A program made the translations under genes and the position numbers. A stretch of 64,000 bases of DNA from Blattamonas nauphoetae (lineage: Eukaryota; Preaxostyla; Oxymonadida). Positions 20,040 through 30,890 of the stretch are shown here, piece after piece (position 1 is the stretch's first letter; the number at the start of each line of letters is the position of its first letter). The stretch lies in NCBI GenBank assembly GCA_033064195.1, contig JARBJD010000219.1:62001-126000 (forward strand). Direction: 5' to 3'. The notes under the pieces are model-generated. The model was not told the origin of the DNA. It ran no database searches and saw only the letters and a program-made list of their open reading frames with translations.

Positions 20040-21480
20040 TTGCATTCGAAAGAGTAGTGCGAATGTTTGGGAACGATCTGTGTTTAATCAGTTGGCCAGA
20101 GGTTTCGAGATCATTGCTTACTACCCCACTGATTGTTTTAGGGTCTTCATAGCTGTGACTTGGGAAAGTGTGCTTTATTGAACTTCCGGGGATATTAGCG
20201 GTGGCTTGGAGAGGATCGCCAGTGTCTCGTCAGGTACCGTGCTTTGGAGGATGGAAATGGATGCATTCTGTCTTACATCGCATTTTGAATGGGGAATTCA
20301 GGCGAGAGAGGAAGAATACTTCCACGGGAACTCTGAGGAAGGCTGACCCCCAAACGGTCTATAAGACGGGTTTCAATCACGTCTTGTCATATCAGAGAAG
20401 TTCCGAAGTAGGAAGAAGGAGGACATAAAGAGGAGGAGAGACGGTGTGAGAGACTCCGTAGCATATCCCACGATCTCCATTTCAGACTTGAGAGAGATCA
20501 CGATATCTACTCCAAATCAATAAGGAGAAATAGGAAAATACGAGGGAAAAAACAAAGGAGAGACAGACTGACATTGCGAATCTTCCATATCTCATTTCTT
20601 TCAATCCTTTTCGGATCTTGCTCTGATCAAGAAATAAATTCCAGACTGATGAAGAGAAGTAAACGGAAAAAAGAAGAAAAACAATGGAAACACAAACTGG
20701 TATTGTGAGAGTTGCATCTATCAGCTGAGTTTGTCATCATTGTCAGAGAAGAGAAGAGGAAATGCCGAGTCGCGTCGATCTCCACAAATTTTGTTTCAAC
20801 GGAGATAAAAATGAGTCAGTACCAGACAATAGAAGTATTAGATGGAGGTGTGAATTCAAAAACGTCATTAGCGATCCTGAAAGAAAATGGAAGACGGAAA
20901 TAAGTTGAGATGGGAAGAGGATCAGATCAATAGGACAGGACAGGACAGGACATGTCCGATTTGTCCTGTTTTGAGATAAGGTCAGAAGGTGGATGAACTA
21001 ATTGAGAGAAAGATACAGTGTGAATATAAGGTGATTGTCCGATTTTGTCCTACCCTGTCCTCTCTTGGGCCGATCGTCCTATAAACTCCTAATTAGGAGT
21101 TAGTAGGACAGAACCACTCCAGCTCGTGATTCGCCACCAAACCGGTTTTTACGCATTTTGACGCCCTTCTCGACAATTTTAGATGGGGATTAACAAATCT
21201 TGAATGATAAACTCCACTATAGTGTCAGAAAAAGGCAAAGCAAAAATGACACTTTCCATTCATCTTTTTGAGACATCCACTGGCATTGTACTGAACAGAA
21301 TAGAGACAAAGAGTGTTTGACGAGCAGAGAGAAGGTGAATTCAGATGAAATGAACGCGTGAAAAGCTGGATTTCCGAATCGGACAAGACCTCTGTCCTCT
21401 GTCCTCAAGATTTGATATCTTGTCCGTCCGCTTAACATCATAACTCTGGATAGACTAACACATTCATGCGAGAGTGTTCA
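20040..21480. other. Non-coding stretch with short palindromes
   Basis: No gene is recognised. The AT-rich, purine-biased part 20400-20900 has only short frames. At 20932-20955 an AGGAC motif is repeated in tandem, its complement GTCCT recurs to 21065, and a perfect 18-base palindrome (AACTCCTAATTAGGAGTT) sits near 21085-21102. This could be the hairpin core of a small decayed element. Confidence 0.35.
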
Positions 21481-21483
21481 GGA

Positions 21484-21920
21484 TCAACCTGACTTTGAAG
21501 ATGGACGAGCTCTGATGACGGCAGATAGTCTGTCAGACTGCACATCATCTGTCTCCACATTGCATTGAATCAGTTTCATTTTCTCGCTCACTTCAGTAGA
21601 CTGCTCGCTTGGAGATGTAAAACAGAAATTCACACTTGTACCTCTGACGGGAGTGAAGTTGGGAGGAGGCAAAGACTCCCACGTGACAGTTCGGAAGATG
21701 GTCGTGTCGACACAAAATTGCTCTGACATTGTGTTGAGAGGGAGTCTTTGCCTCCTTTGACTGAACCTTGATCCAGCCATACTTTGTGCATTTCGATAAG
21801 ATCCAACCATTCTTCGTTTTGAGATGATCGTTTTCGTTCCGTTTTGCATCTGTGTCCTGAATGGATTTGCACAGAACTCCAAGCCATTTTTTGATCATTA
21901 TTCTCCCGTATCTCTGTCAT
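21484..21920 (-). pseudogene. Overlapping frames of an unrecognised gene remnant
   Basis: Several minus-strand frames of 95-130 codons overlap here, with protein-like composition in parts (TVTWESLPPPNFTPVRGTS, EKMKLIQCNVETDDVQSDRL) but no continuous gene. It could be an intron-containing or broken host gene. Function is unknown. Confidence 0.25.
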
Positions 21921-22285
21921 CTGTCTTCGACGATCATCTCACAAATCGACACACACTGGCAGCATTTCATAGACCCTCCACAAAACCGGTTTTATTTATT
22001 AAACCGGCTAAAATCAAAATAAGACGTTTCATCCACAATTTCGCCATAATCTCTTAACACGTCACGTAATACACCATTTCAAGAAGAACTAATAGATGTT
22101 TCAATAAACCGAACTTTTCATAAATCCGCTACATGGGGCTTGAAAAATATATATTGGTCAAACTAAGAAAAATAAAATTTGGTTCCGCGCCGAAACTCCT
22201 GTGTCGGGAGAAAACCTCAAAATACCCCCTTTTGCCCGATATAAAAAATTGTTTCGGCAATATCTCAACAACCAGTGAATCGATT

Positions 22286-25200
22286 AGTAGTATAGTAGAC
22301 GATTTGGGAACCAGATTGAAAGAGTCGTTGAAATCAGAAACGAAAAGTCAATTCCGATTGACCGTTTCTAATTCTTGTATTAAAAGGAATTTAGGCCATT
22401 TCAATGATGCCAATATTTGACCTAAATTCCAGAAATATGTCCAATATTTCGACCTCATTTTAAGCGTCAATTTTGAAGCAAATTTTTGTCATATTCCAAA
22501 AATGTTGTCACTTTTTTCGATGTTTTTTCACTTTTGAACTCGAACAAAGTGAATCCAACTTGAGAACCACTTCGAAAAAAATCGAAAAAAATTCTAAAAT
22601 GTCGGGGACGATGTGAGTCGTCGATCAAAACAATCCCGATGAAAATCGGTTGAGAATTCGCGGAGCTACGTACCGAACAGTGGTCAAAAAATGGACCGAA
22701 AAGTCGATTTTCAGATTTCGCTACGAACCACTACTTTATGTCTCAAATTCACCTCAAACACCTTCTAAAATTACAAAATCGATTTCGAAAGGTGAGATTC
22801 GCGATAAAAAACACTTTTTGGAAAAAAAGTTTGATCCGACCCATTGAGGATTTTTACGAGTCGAAATTTTCGAGATACGGTATGGACCCTGTCTTCCATC
22901 ATCTTTCGCTCAGGAATCGTCCTCTTATGACGCCTTTTTGTGTTAGATTGGATAAAAACGCCTTCTGGCAACTTTAGGTATGAACCTTTTCACGTCACGA
23001 TCCTTCGGACACTTTTTTGCCAATTTTCGTTTTTAACGTTAGATCTTCTAAATTCTTCGCATTCGCGTCCTAGCGACGCTTTTTTGAGATTTCCTGTTTT
23101 CCCACTTCATTAGTCCTCTTTTTTTGCACACACCTTTGATTCACCACATTTTCACCTCACTTTCAGTCACCGTCATTTTTGTATGTGTTTTCACATATCA
23201 TCCTCCCTTTCTCACCTTCCGAGGAGGGAGTGGCTGAATTTTTTAACACTTTTGTTCGGTACTTTTTCTATAAAGTTGATTTTACGTCTTTTTCCCCATA
23301 TCTTGTCCGTATGTTTGTTTTAACAAAAACTCATTTCAGCACTTTGTATCACTCATCTTTCTTGTTCCATTTCACCACTTATCCGTTCATAAGACACTCT
23401 CATTTACCTCATTTCACAACCCTTTTTTCCGTCGTTCACACCTCACGCGCACATCATTATGTCTTCATTGTTTTTGACTTTTTTGCTTAATTTGACAAAA
23501 AGAGATTGAAACAAGGTACAATGAAGTGAGCAAGTACAATAGTGAATGGTGAAGTGGATGAAGTGAGAATTGAGGTACACTAATGTGTTTTATGATCGCG
23601 TGAATCGAAATTTCACAAACAAAGAGCAAACAAAAGTGAATGAAGTGGCAATCAAACAATAAAGTGAAGTGAGGGACGAAAGAAACGAGGAGAGTAAAAA
23701 ACGACGAGATCAAGGTTACAAAATGATTTTTATGCGCGAACGAAACCAATGTAGTCTAATCCATGTGAACTGAGTTTAGAAAAACATACTTGTGAATCTT
23801 AAAACATAATTGGAGAATTGATATTGAGCGGGCACTGTGGATTGTTTCTATTGTGTTCATAATTGAATTTTAGAATTAGATAAATAAAAAACAAGAGAAT
23901 ACCAGTTTGGTTCCAGTTGTGAGACATCCTTTGCGACCATAAACAGCAACGCTTCACTCGATTGGATGGTCACTCTTCAGTCCACTTTATCTGGTACACA
24001 AATTGATTTTAAGAAAGAATGAATGTGGAAACAGAGGATACCAGTTTCAATCCTTCAGTGACACATTCTTTCGAAGTCTAAAACACCATACTGTACCTCA
24101 GATGTGAGGATCATTGATATCGAGTTAACTATGGGTTTTAAAAAGTGAACGAATAATAAAGCGTGAGCATACCGGTTTCATTTTTTGATTTCCACATTCA
24201 GTGAACGATAAAGCGCGATCGTGTACCCAATTCGAAGGTGACTGTTTTGATCGTTTCGATCTGGTACACTACTTGTTTTTAGGAAAGAATGAGCAAAGAA
24301 AGTGAACAAACCGGTTAATCTCGACTTGGATCCACCTTCGTTAGAACATAAAACATTGTACTGTACCTGAATGAAGAAGACTGAAAAAGAGCCAAATCGA
24401 GTCCGAGAGAAGGTTTTATCAAAAGAGAAGAGTAAAAATGAGAAAGTCAAGAGAGGGAGAACATGAAATCAAGGTCAATAGAAAGTAAAACAAAGCGGCG
24501 TACCTTCTGAATCAAAATCGACGATCGATCGAGAAATTTCGAGCACCAAAAAGTTGATCAAAAATGTTGTGAGCTCATGTCAAACTTTAATTTTGGAAAA
24601 AAGTGAGAGACAATGAAGAGATAATGAGAACGAAGTGACAATGAAAATTCTAGAGTGAAGTGGAGAGAGAAAAAAGAGAAGACAAAAGGTGAAGTGAAAA
24701 TGACGGTACAAGAATGAGTCTTAGGAAAAGATTAAACAAAAAAGAGAACAAACAAGTAAAAAATCTTCGGTGAAAGTCACTTTCGAAAAGTAAGACGCGA
24801 TAGTTCATCGACGTCGAGAGGATCAGTTGGTGAGAGGTCAGAAAAGAAATTTAAAAAGAGATGAAAGTAAAAGAAGAACATACAAGTTAATTTTCGGTAG
24901 TGAAACAACATTCGAAACGATAAGACGCGACGGTCGACCAGATCTGAAGGTCACTTTTCGGTTCGATCAGAGAAGGTACAAAAAAGAGTTTTATGAAAGA
25001 ATGAATTGAACAAGAGAACAAACCATTTAAGAATAAGTCGGAAACGAAATTCCAGAAGATAAAACAAATTAGTGTACCTGAACGAGAGGAGAAGAAAAAA
25101 GTGAAGGATCGAGAACGAGAATGAGTTGGCGAAAAAGAAAAGAGAACAAATGTGAAAGTAGAAAGTGAAACACACCTAAATCAAACAGTAAAGAGACGTC

Positions 25201-25357
25201 AGGAATGAGATGAGAGGATCATGTCCCATTGAAGGACTTTCGCTGATCAAACAAGACTGATCGAACCCATCGATGACAGAATTGAAGTCTCGAAAGATCA
25301 CCAACGATAAAATCACGAATGAAAATTTATTTTTGAATTTTTTAATTTGTATTAAAT
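22286..25357. repeat. Non-coding left arm of Polinton copy 1
   Basis: A 3.07-kb AT-rich stretch almost identical to 56233-59296. The right half (about 23990-25190) is a series of degenerate units of roughly 120-140 bases, each with a GGTAC or GTACC motif and an AAAGAATGA-type motif. Only short frames exist. It is probably the outer part of a long terminal inverted repeat, but the matching right arm is not visible in this window. Confidence 0.7.
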
Positions 25358-27675
25358 TAGGCTTGTCTGACCGGCAAAAAGTGCCGGTCAGTGTCAGTCG
25401 CAAATTCTTCAAAGGGTCAGATCTCACATGTTCATTAAATCTCGCGAAATTCGCACAAATCGGCAACCTACCAGGTCCATGTGTCGGAATTTGCTTACGA
25501 TGCTCGTTCGACAACCTTCTATCCTTTGTTTCAATCCGAAAAGAAAACACAACAGGAAAAGGACGAATCAACTCGGTCGGAAACGCGAAAGCACCAATTC
25601 AGGGTGAGAACAACTTCATTCTGGAAATGATTGGTCGTCTACTGACGACAACGTTTGACAATTGACTATTTACTCCGACTCTCTCGAAGATGGTGACATG
25701 CTGAAAGTACTGAGCCCAACCTCCCATATCCACCACTTCACTCCATATCGAATTATCCAGATGGAACGAATTCTCACCATTCAAGCCATGATTACCGAAA
25801 AGAGGCCAAATGGATTTGTGACTATCCTCTTCCCTGTGTTCGTCATTTTACGAAAAGGAAACGTCTCCATTCTTGATGAAAGTGTCGATTCAGGGTTATC
25901 ATTATCTGCTTTCCCTCAGACTCCAAGTTTGACATCGATTCCCATCCCTACCGGCAAGATTGACCATCACAGCCGCAGGTCAGACGATAAGATGACAGAT
26001 GAAGAGATCGAACCTCCAAAAGTGCGGAAATCTGATAAACCACGTTTTACAGATTGATTGTTTGGGACGAATCGAGATCCTCCAACAACACAGCTCGACA
26101 GCTTTTTCGCCATCCAAACCATTCCCTGAAACACCCGCGAAAACATCAAAACAGCATTTATCCGTCATTGTTCGGTCTAAGGAGAGAGATACTGAAAAGG
26201 GAACCCTTCAGAAGACAAATCCAAACCAACAATCATCACGCCTTTTTTGAATCCTTCGTGCGTCAACTCCACCGGTGGCTCTGACAGTGTCAGCAAAACA
26301 CCCAAAATATTCAGAGGCAACTCCCCATACCATCCACAAGTGCCTACTATCGCCATCCCAATCTCGTCGCGAACCCCAACCAAGCGGATAGTGGAGAGGG
26401 GGCTGAGCTCTTCATCGACGACTTCTGCGAAAGAAAACAATGTGAAAGAAGCGAACCACACGGACAAGAATGATCAGTCGAATCTGTCGGAAGAACAACA
26501 CAGCCAGCTGGAAATCGAGGAGAAAGTGAAGAGGTCGGCAGTTGAAACTGTACAACTCAGCCGTCGACGCTCTCACCCAACTTCATGAACACTGTCCTGT
26601 CCCCGCCGAACTAACAACTCCACAGTAGCTCACCTGACCTACACAAACTCGTCTCGTTGCAGCCTCACCGTTCTTCGAGCTAATTCCACGACAAGCCGTT
26701 TGGGATCAGCATTTCTCAGCCGTCGTACACTCTCTCCAACAAGTCTCCGAATAAACGCAGCCTATCCTCGCCGTTCTCCAACTCGCTCATCACACCATTG
26801 GGGGTGCACGACAGGCTGGCTTTGCGAGGCCGGTTGCCGTCGCCAGCAGTATCATGGCTCTCGGCCGTCACTCCTCAGACCAATACACCCTCTCTCATCT
26901 CGGCGGTTTTGAGGCTGTTTGTGGAGAATGAGCTAAATCTCATCCAGACCACCGTATTCTGCTTCCATTCGGGTGGAGTGGTGGAGGGGTACCTGACAGT
27001 CGACTTAGACGAGATCCTCGTCTTCCACTCGTGTCTCGTCCATCGCATCAGAGACCCCCTCGTCGACGCGTCGAACAGACCAACTCGCCCTCGTCCGTCA
27101 TCACCCCTCCTGTTCCACAACATTATTTTAAAACAGATCGTCTTGGACTGAGAAGGAGAAGAGCGAGTAGATGGAGATTGGATAAAGAGTTGTGCGATGC
27201 GGGGAGAGGAGCAAATTTTAGTAAAAATGCGATTGAATAAAGGAGAGGCTGTTGAGAGACGATTGAAGAAGAGAATATCACTTCGATTCAATTATCCCAA
27301 CAAGTTCATGCTTTCAAACTCCCCCACTTCATGAATTGACATCATGTGATTTGACAATCTGATTTTTTCACGGCTTTTTCACGGGAAAACATGTCTGTGA
27401 AAAGAGAATCGGATCGAACCCATTGATGTCACTTCTTCTTAAAAATGTCTGAAAAGAATAGTGAAACCACTTGATGGAAGTGAAAATTTTCCAATTATTT
27501 CATTTCCAACAGAAAATACAACGATATTCAGGTTTTGTCCTCTCATTTCAGATCACATTCAATTCACATCGGAGAAATTGTAAGTCTCGATAATGGGTTC
27601 CGAAATTTCTCCGGTCAGTGACCGTCAGTACTTTTCGATGAAAACTGACCGGTCAGTGCCGGTCAGACAAGCCTA
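25358..27675. mobile_element. 2.3-kb non-autonomous hAT-like DNA transposon
   Basis: Ends are TAGGCTTGTCTGACCGG and its complement. The 8-base target duplication TATTAAAT lies at 25350-25357 and 27676-27683, and copy 2 of the Polinton has the uninterrupted site at 59291-59298. An 8-base duplication fits hAT (also P or Merlin-type) elements; hAT is an inference. Near the left end a hairpin (25367-25391) and near the right end the palindrome CTGACCGGTCAG (27645-27656) are seen. The interior has several broken protein-like frames without a recognised transposase, possibly captured host sequence. Confidence 0.75.
25662..26588 (+). pseudogene. Broken protein-like cargo in the 2.3-kb transposon
   Basis: Plus-strand frames at 25273-25665, 25662-26057 and 26247-26588 have protein-like composition. 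The second has a hydrophobic core (GFVTILFPVFVILRKGNVSIL) followed by a Ser/Pro/Lys-rich linker; the third is hydrophilic with many Glu, Lys and Ser. No transposase motif is visible. They look like pieces of one gene, possibly with introns, but no family is recognised. Confidence 0.25.
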
Positions 27676-27681
27676 TATTAA

Positions 27682-27894
27682 ATGAATCCAACTGAGATGT
27701 ACAACGAAAGACGTCGAGTATGTTCAGAACAAGCATTAATTGAATCAATGAGAGAAGAGAACTGTTCACTAGTCTCTGAGTATGTCAGAAATAATGTGCC
27801 GGTGACGTATGTTCATGAGGGAATCAAGAATTTTATTTTCAATGAAAGAGCAAACGAAAATGAGTCGACAAAAATACAATTCACAAATGATTGA
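27682..27894 (+). CDS. Terminal-repeat-encoded small Polinton protein, left copy
   Basis: A 70-residue frame starting MNPTEMYNERRR. Its first 46 or so residues lie within the Polinton terminal inverted repeat and are thus also encoded at 43746 on the minus strand; the C-terminal parts differ. The start codon overlaps the target duplication of the transposon at 25358-27675, so that insertion removed its native upstream region. The product is hydrophilic with no recognised domain. It overlaps the start of the fibre-like gene. A 70-residue counterpart exists in copy 2 at 59297. Confidence 0.45.
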   Translation: MNPTEMYNERRRVCSEQALIESMREENCSLVSEYVRNNVPVTYVHEGIKNFIFNERANENESTKIQFTND

Positions 27895-28720
27895 GAAAAT
27901 GATTGATCATAATCTCTCAACAACCAACGAGAATTCGGCAGTGATTGAATCACTTCAGAAGACAACAGAAGCACACAAGACAGCGATATCATCAATCCAA
28001 AAAGTAGTCAGCACAAATGGATCGATCACGACACCAGAAATTGGAGGATTGATCAATGTGAATGGAGCGAAGTGGAATATATCAGAAGGATCACTTCCGA
28101 AGTATCCTGGAACATATCCAGCTTCAACATTTAAGTCTGGCATTTCAATATCACAATCAATTTCAGAAACTTCAGGAATTCAATTCAATGGTGATGGCAT
28201 CGTAATGTGGTCTCCCTGTGACTCACCAGCTTTGTATTACTACGATGAGGACACAGGTTCAGGAGTGTTTTCAATATCCACAACAGGAAGTTTTTCTCAA
28301 CTGTCAGACAGAAGAGTGAAAAGAAATATTGAACCTTATCCCGATGTTCTTGAGCAACTGAATAAAGTGGAAATCGTGCAGTACCAATTCAACACATTCG
28401 ACTCGAAGATCAACAAAGTGACAAAGCAAATAGAGAATGAGACAGATGAAGAACACTTGAAGAACTGCAAAGAGAAATGTGAATGCTTGAAGAAGGAAAG
28501 TGAGAAGAAACACATTGGTGTGATTGCACAACACATCCAAGAAATATTCCCTGAAGTCGTGAATGATTCCAATCCAGATTGTCTTCAAGTTGATTATGCA
28601 GAACTCTCTTGCTTCTGTATCAAAGCCATTCAGGAATTGTGCTCTATTGTCGGACAACAACAGACACTTATCAATGAACTGATCCAAAAATATAACTCAC
28701 TGATCAATACTCCAACATGA
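27860..28720 (+). CDS. Fibre-like protein with S74 intramolecular chaperone domain
   Basis: From the ATG at 27860 the product has about 286 residues. The C-terminal third is a Peptidase_S74 / endosialidase-chaperone domain: it opens with SDRRVKRNIEP, followed by the IVQYQFN strand, GVIAQHIQEIFPEVV and the closing VDYAELSCFCIKAIQEL helix. These domains drive trimerisation of phage tail fibres and related adhesins and then often cleave themselves off. The N-terminal part is helical, then a beta-rich shaft with Gly and Ser (GGLINVNGAKWNIS). A coiled segment rich in Glu, Lys and Cys sits inside the S74 domain. In a Polinton it would most simply be a virion spike or host-attachment fibre (inference). 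Gene and position are conserved in copy 2. Confidence 0.8.
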   Translation: MSRQKYNSQMIEKMIDHNLSTTNENSAVIESLQKTTEAHKTAISSIQKVVSTNGSITTPEIGGLINVNGAKWNISEGSLPKYPGTYPASTFKSGISISQSISETSGIQFNGDGIVMWSPCDSPALYYYDEDTGSGVFSISTTGSFSQLSDRRVKRNIEPYPDVLEQLNKVEIVQYQFNTFDSKINKVTKQIENETDEEHLKNCKEKCECLKKESEKKHIGVIAQHIQEIFPEVVNDSNPDCLQVDYAELSCFCIKAIQELCSIVGQQQTLINELIQKYNSLINTPT

Positions 28721-29114
28721 GATCAACCAGAAATTCATAGTACTCTTTGGTTATTTTTCCATTGATTGTTTCCGTTGTTTCCATCTCAATTGATTCACCA
28801 GAACTGTCTTTAAACCAGATCTTCACTATGGACTGTCGAGTACTTAATTCCCACTTCTTTCGCTTCGCAATCTGTTCGTTACAAAAAGCAACAAACGAGT
28901 CATTGAATGCATCAGTCTGAATCCAATCACCATGGATTGTGATGTGCTGAGGAATATCTTTTGAAATGACAGTTGAGTTACCATTCATTTCTTCCCTCAC
29001 ATGGATGAGTTTACAGTCGAGGAAATGAACATATTTTTGGTTTCGAGAATTGGTAAAATCAGGAGGGAGTTGAGCAGTGTGAGAATTCTGAATTGAGAAA
29101 TATCGCTTCACCAT
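28704..29114 (-). CDS. Polinton small protein, function unknown
   Basis: About 136 residues from the ATG at 29114, chosen because the A-rich upstream box lies 14 bases before it. It is beta-rich, with a soluble N-terminal part (MVKRYFSIQNSHTAQLPPDF) and a C-terminal segment VKIWFKDSSGESIEM. It converges on, and overlaps by 17 bases, the 3' end of the fibre-like gene. It is almost identical in copy 2, so it is probably constrained. Position next to the capsid genes suggests a minor structural or assembly role, possibly a jelly-roll penton-like protein, but no motif proves this. Confidence 0.55.
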   Translation of the reverse strand: MVKRYFSIQNSHTAQLPPDFTNSRNQKYVHFLDCKLIHVREEMNGNSTVISKDIPQHITIHGDWIQTDAFNDSFVAFCNEQIAKRKKWELSTRQSIVKIWFKDSSGESIEMETTETINGKITKEYYEFLVDLMLEY

Positions 29115-29127
29115 TTGTGTTTTCTTC

Positions 29128-29138
29128 AAAAATAAAAT
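29128..29138 (-). promoter_or_regulatory. A-rich box upstream of the 28704-29114 gene
   Basis: AAAAATAAAAT on the plus strand (T-rich on the sense strand), 14 bases before the ATG; one of a series shared by most Polinton genes. Confidence 0.45.
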
Positions 29139-29154
29139 ATCATATTTGTTCTAT

Positions 29155-30843
29155 TCAATAACCTCTCTTCACCTCTTCATATGCTTCTTGGAGTCGACGA
29201 TCAATGACATATCGCACTCGTGGTTGTCCATTCTCAATCCAGAACAACCAATATGTTGCTTGATGTAGTGCTAGAATTGGAGGAGGAGGTCCATCTTTGG
29301 TTGATGTGAAATATGGATCAAGTTCTCCCTGATTGATTGGTGTTCCTCTGTAGACGATATTCACTGATTCTGCTGTTGAGATCCCTTCTTCACCACCAGC
29401 GATTTCACTTCGATCTGTTGGAACCATGAATGTGAAACATGTTGCATCCGTTACTGGTTTTGTTCTCTTATATTCCTTTGCTTTATAGTCAAACATTCGA
29501 GTTGAACAAATTGAATTTTCAAACTCTTCTGTTGCGGAACAACCAATGAAATCACCATTCACCATCATCATTTGATAGAACTCTGGTGATATTGTTGACA
29601 TTGGGAAATTGGGAAAGTTGGATCCAAGCATTTCGAAGTGACCAACATAGTGAGGATTTCTGAAGACTGTACATTCGTTTGGTCTTTCAGGGAACAAGCA
29701 CATTAGATTCATGAGATTGTTGAGTTTGATACTGATGTTTGATCTTACTCCCATTGCATTCGCTTTTGTTTGGAATGATTGTGTGTCAATTCTTTCTGCT
29801 TTCATGACGTACAACGTCTTTGAATATGTGTTTAAGAGGGATTGTTTTGTAGCATCAGTGATTTGATATCCGTAACAAATTGTTGAGACTTTGTCAACTG
29901 ATGAAGAAGTAACAGAGCAAGTGAAACTTATGGCTCCAACCTCAGCGACTGTACTGGCGGGTGGAGCATAACTCCTTTTATTGTAAGCTTTCAGTACTGG
30001 ATTTCCTATCTGTGTAAATTCCTGTGTTACTGGAGAAAAGTCCCCATCAGACATCAAGAGCATGTTGGATGGATCCGACATACTTGTCAAGTCTTTATCT
30101 GGAAACAATTCACGACAACCTTGGGAAGATTTTCGAATGACAGTTGAATGTTGAATTGGACAATACACTAGTGAATCGGTTGTCAAGTGAAATCTTAATC
30201 GTAAATTACCAAAGATTGAATTGGGATATTGATCAAATGTACTCAGTGGAAGTAGATTCACAAATGGAATAACCAAAGGAATTGTCTTAGTGAGCTTATT
30301 TGTGGATTTATTGACGGGAACATAGTAGAATCCACACACACTCTGATCCATTCTCTGAACATTTTCCCACAAACTGTAACAGTGCTTCATATTGTTTTTC
30401 TCTTCGTACGACTTGAATGTGTGATACAGAAAAGATTCATGAACGTGATTGTTCTGAAGTGAATTATCAATAGTGTTACCTTGACTGTCGACGAGTCTCA
30501 TATCTCGAATTGCATCTGAGGATGATTTGTATCCGACGAATATACCGGATAGTCCGACGTACTCTTCTGTTTCACTACTCGTATATGAATATGGAACAGT
30601 AATCGTGAGATCAATTCGCAAATGACTCTTCATAAATTCAGTAACATCATGACCATCATAGCACAATGGAACTTCAATCTCGTCTCCAATTCTGCAAGGC
30701 ATAGGAGGATTTGTTGGATGCACTTCTTGAATGGAGTAGATGTGAGGTTCTGAATCCCACTGTTTCGGCAGATATGATTGCACTTCGATTTGCTCAATTA
30801 ATGTCGATGTTGGTTTGGATTGATTTGATCTGATACTTCTCAT
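29155..30843 (-). CDS. Capsid protein candidate A (double jelly-roll type)
   Basis: A 562-residue, beta-rich protein. It shares two conserved blocks with its neighbour at 30891-32759: one near residues 195-240 (IPFVNLLPLSTFDQYPNSIF, then GNLRLRFHL) and one at the C-terminus (NQGELDPYFTS, QPRVRYVIDRRL). Size, beta content, the YPxxxFGxLxL pattern and position among Polinton structural genes support a major-capsid-like protein; the fold itself cannot be proven from sequence by eye. The ATG follows a short AT-rich leader with the A-rich box. It is about 97% alike in copy 2 (60770-62458). Having two related large capsid candidates side by side is unusual. Confidence 0.6.
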   Translation of the reverse strand: MRSIRSNQSKPTSTLIEQIEVQSYLPKQWDSEPHIYSIQEVHPTNPPMPCRIGDEIEVPLCYDGHDVTEFMKSHLRIDLTITVPYSYTSSETEEYVGLSGIFVGYKSSSDAIRDMRLVDSQGNTIDNSLQNNHVHESFLYHTFKSYEEKNNMKHCYSLWENVQRMDQSVCGFYYVPVNKSTNKLTKTIPLVIPFVNLLPLSTFDQYPNSIFGNLRLRFHLTTDSLVYCPIQHSTVIRKSSQGCRELFPDKDLTSMSDPSNMLLMSDGDFSPVTQEFTQIGNPVLKAYNKRSYAPPASTVAEVGAISFTCSVTSSSVDKVSTICYGYQITDATKQSLLNTYSKTLYVMKAERIDTQSFQTKANAMGVRSNISIKLNNLMNLMCLFPERPNECTVFRNPHYVGHFEMLGSNFPNFPMSTISPEFYQMMMVNGDFIGCSATEEFENSICSTRMFDYKAKEYKRTKPVTDATCFTFMVPTDRSEIAGGEEGISTAESVNIVYRGTPINQGELDPYFTSTKDGPPPPILALHQATYWLFWIENGQPRVRYVIDRRLQEAYEEVKRGY

Positions 30844-30849
30844 TTATAG

Positions 30850-30861
30850 AAAAATAAAAAA
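30850..30861 (-). promoter_or_regulatory. A-rich box upstream of capsid candidate A
   Basis: AAAAATAAAAAA, 7 bases before the ATG. Confidence 0.45.
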
Positions 30862-30890
30862 TATAATATCATTATTTTCTTTTACCGTTT

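Noticed and set aside
23179-23490. 103-codon frame in the Polinton left arm, also open in copy 2 (57122-57433)
   Set aside because: The two copies are nearly identical over the whole non-coding arm, so shared openness is no evidence of selection; composition is Phe/Ser/His-rich and shows no domain.
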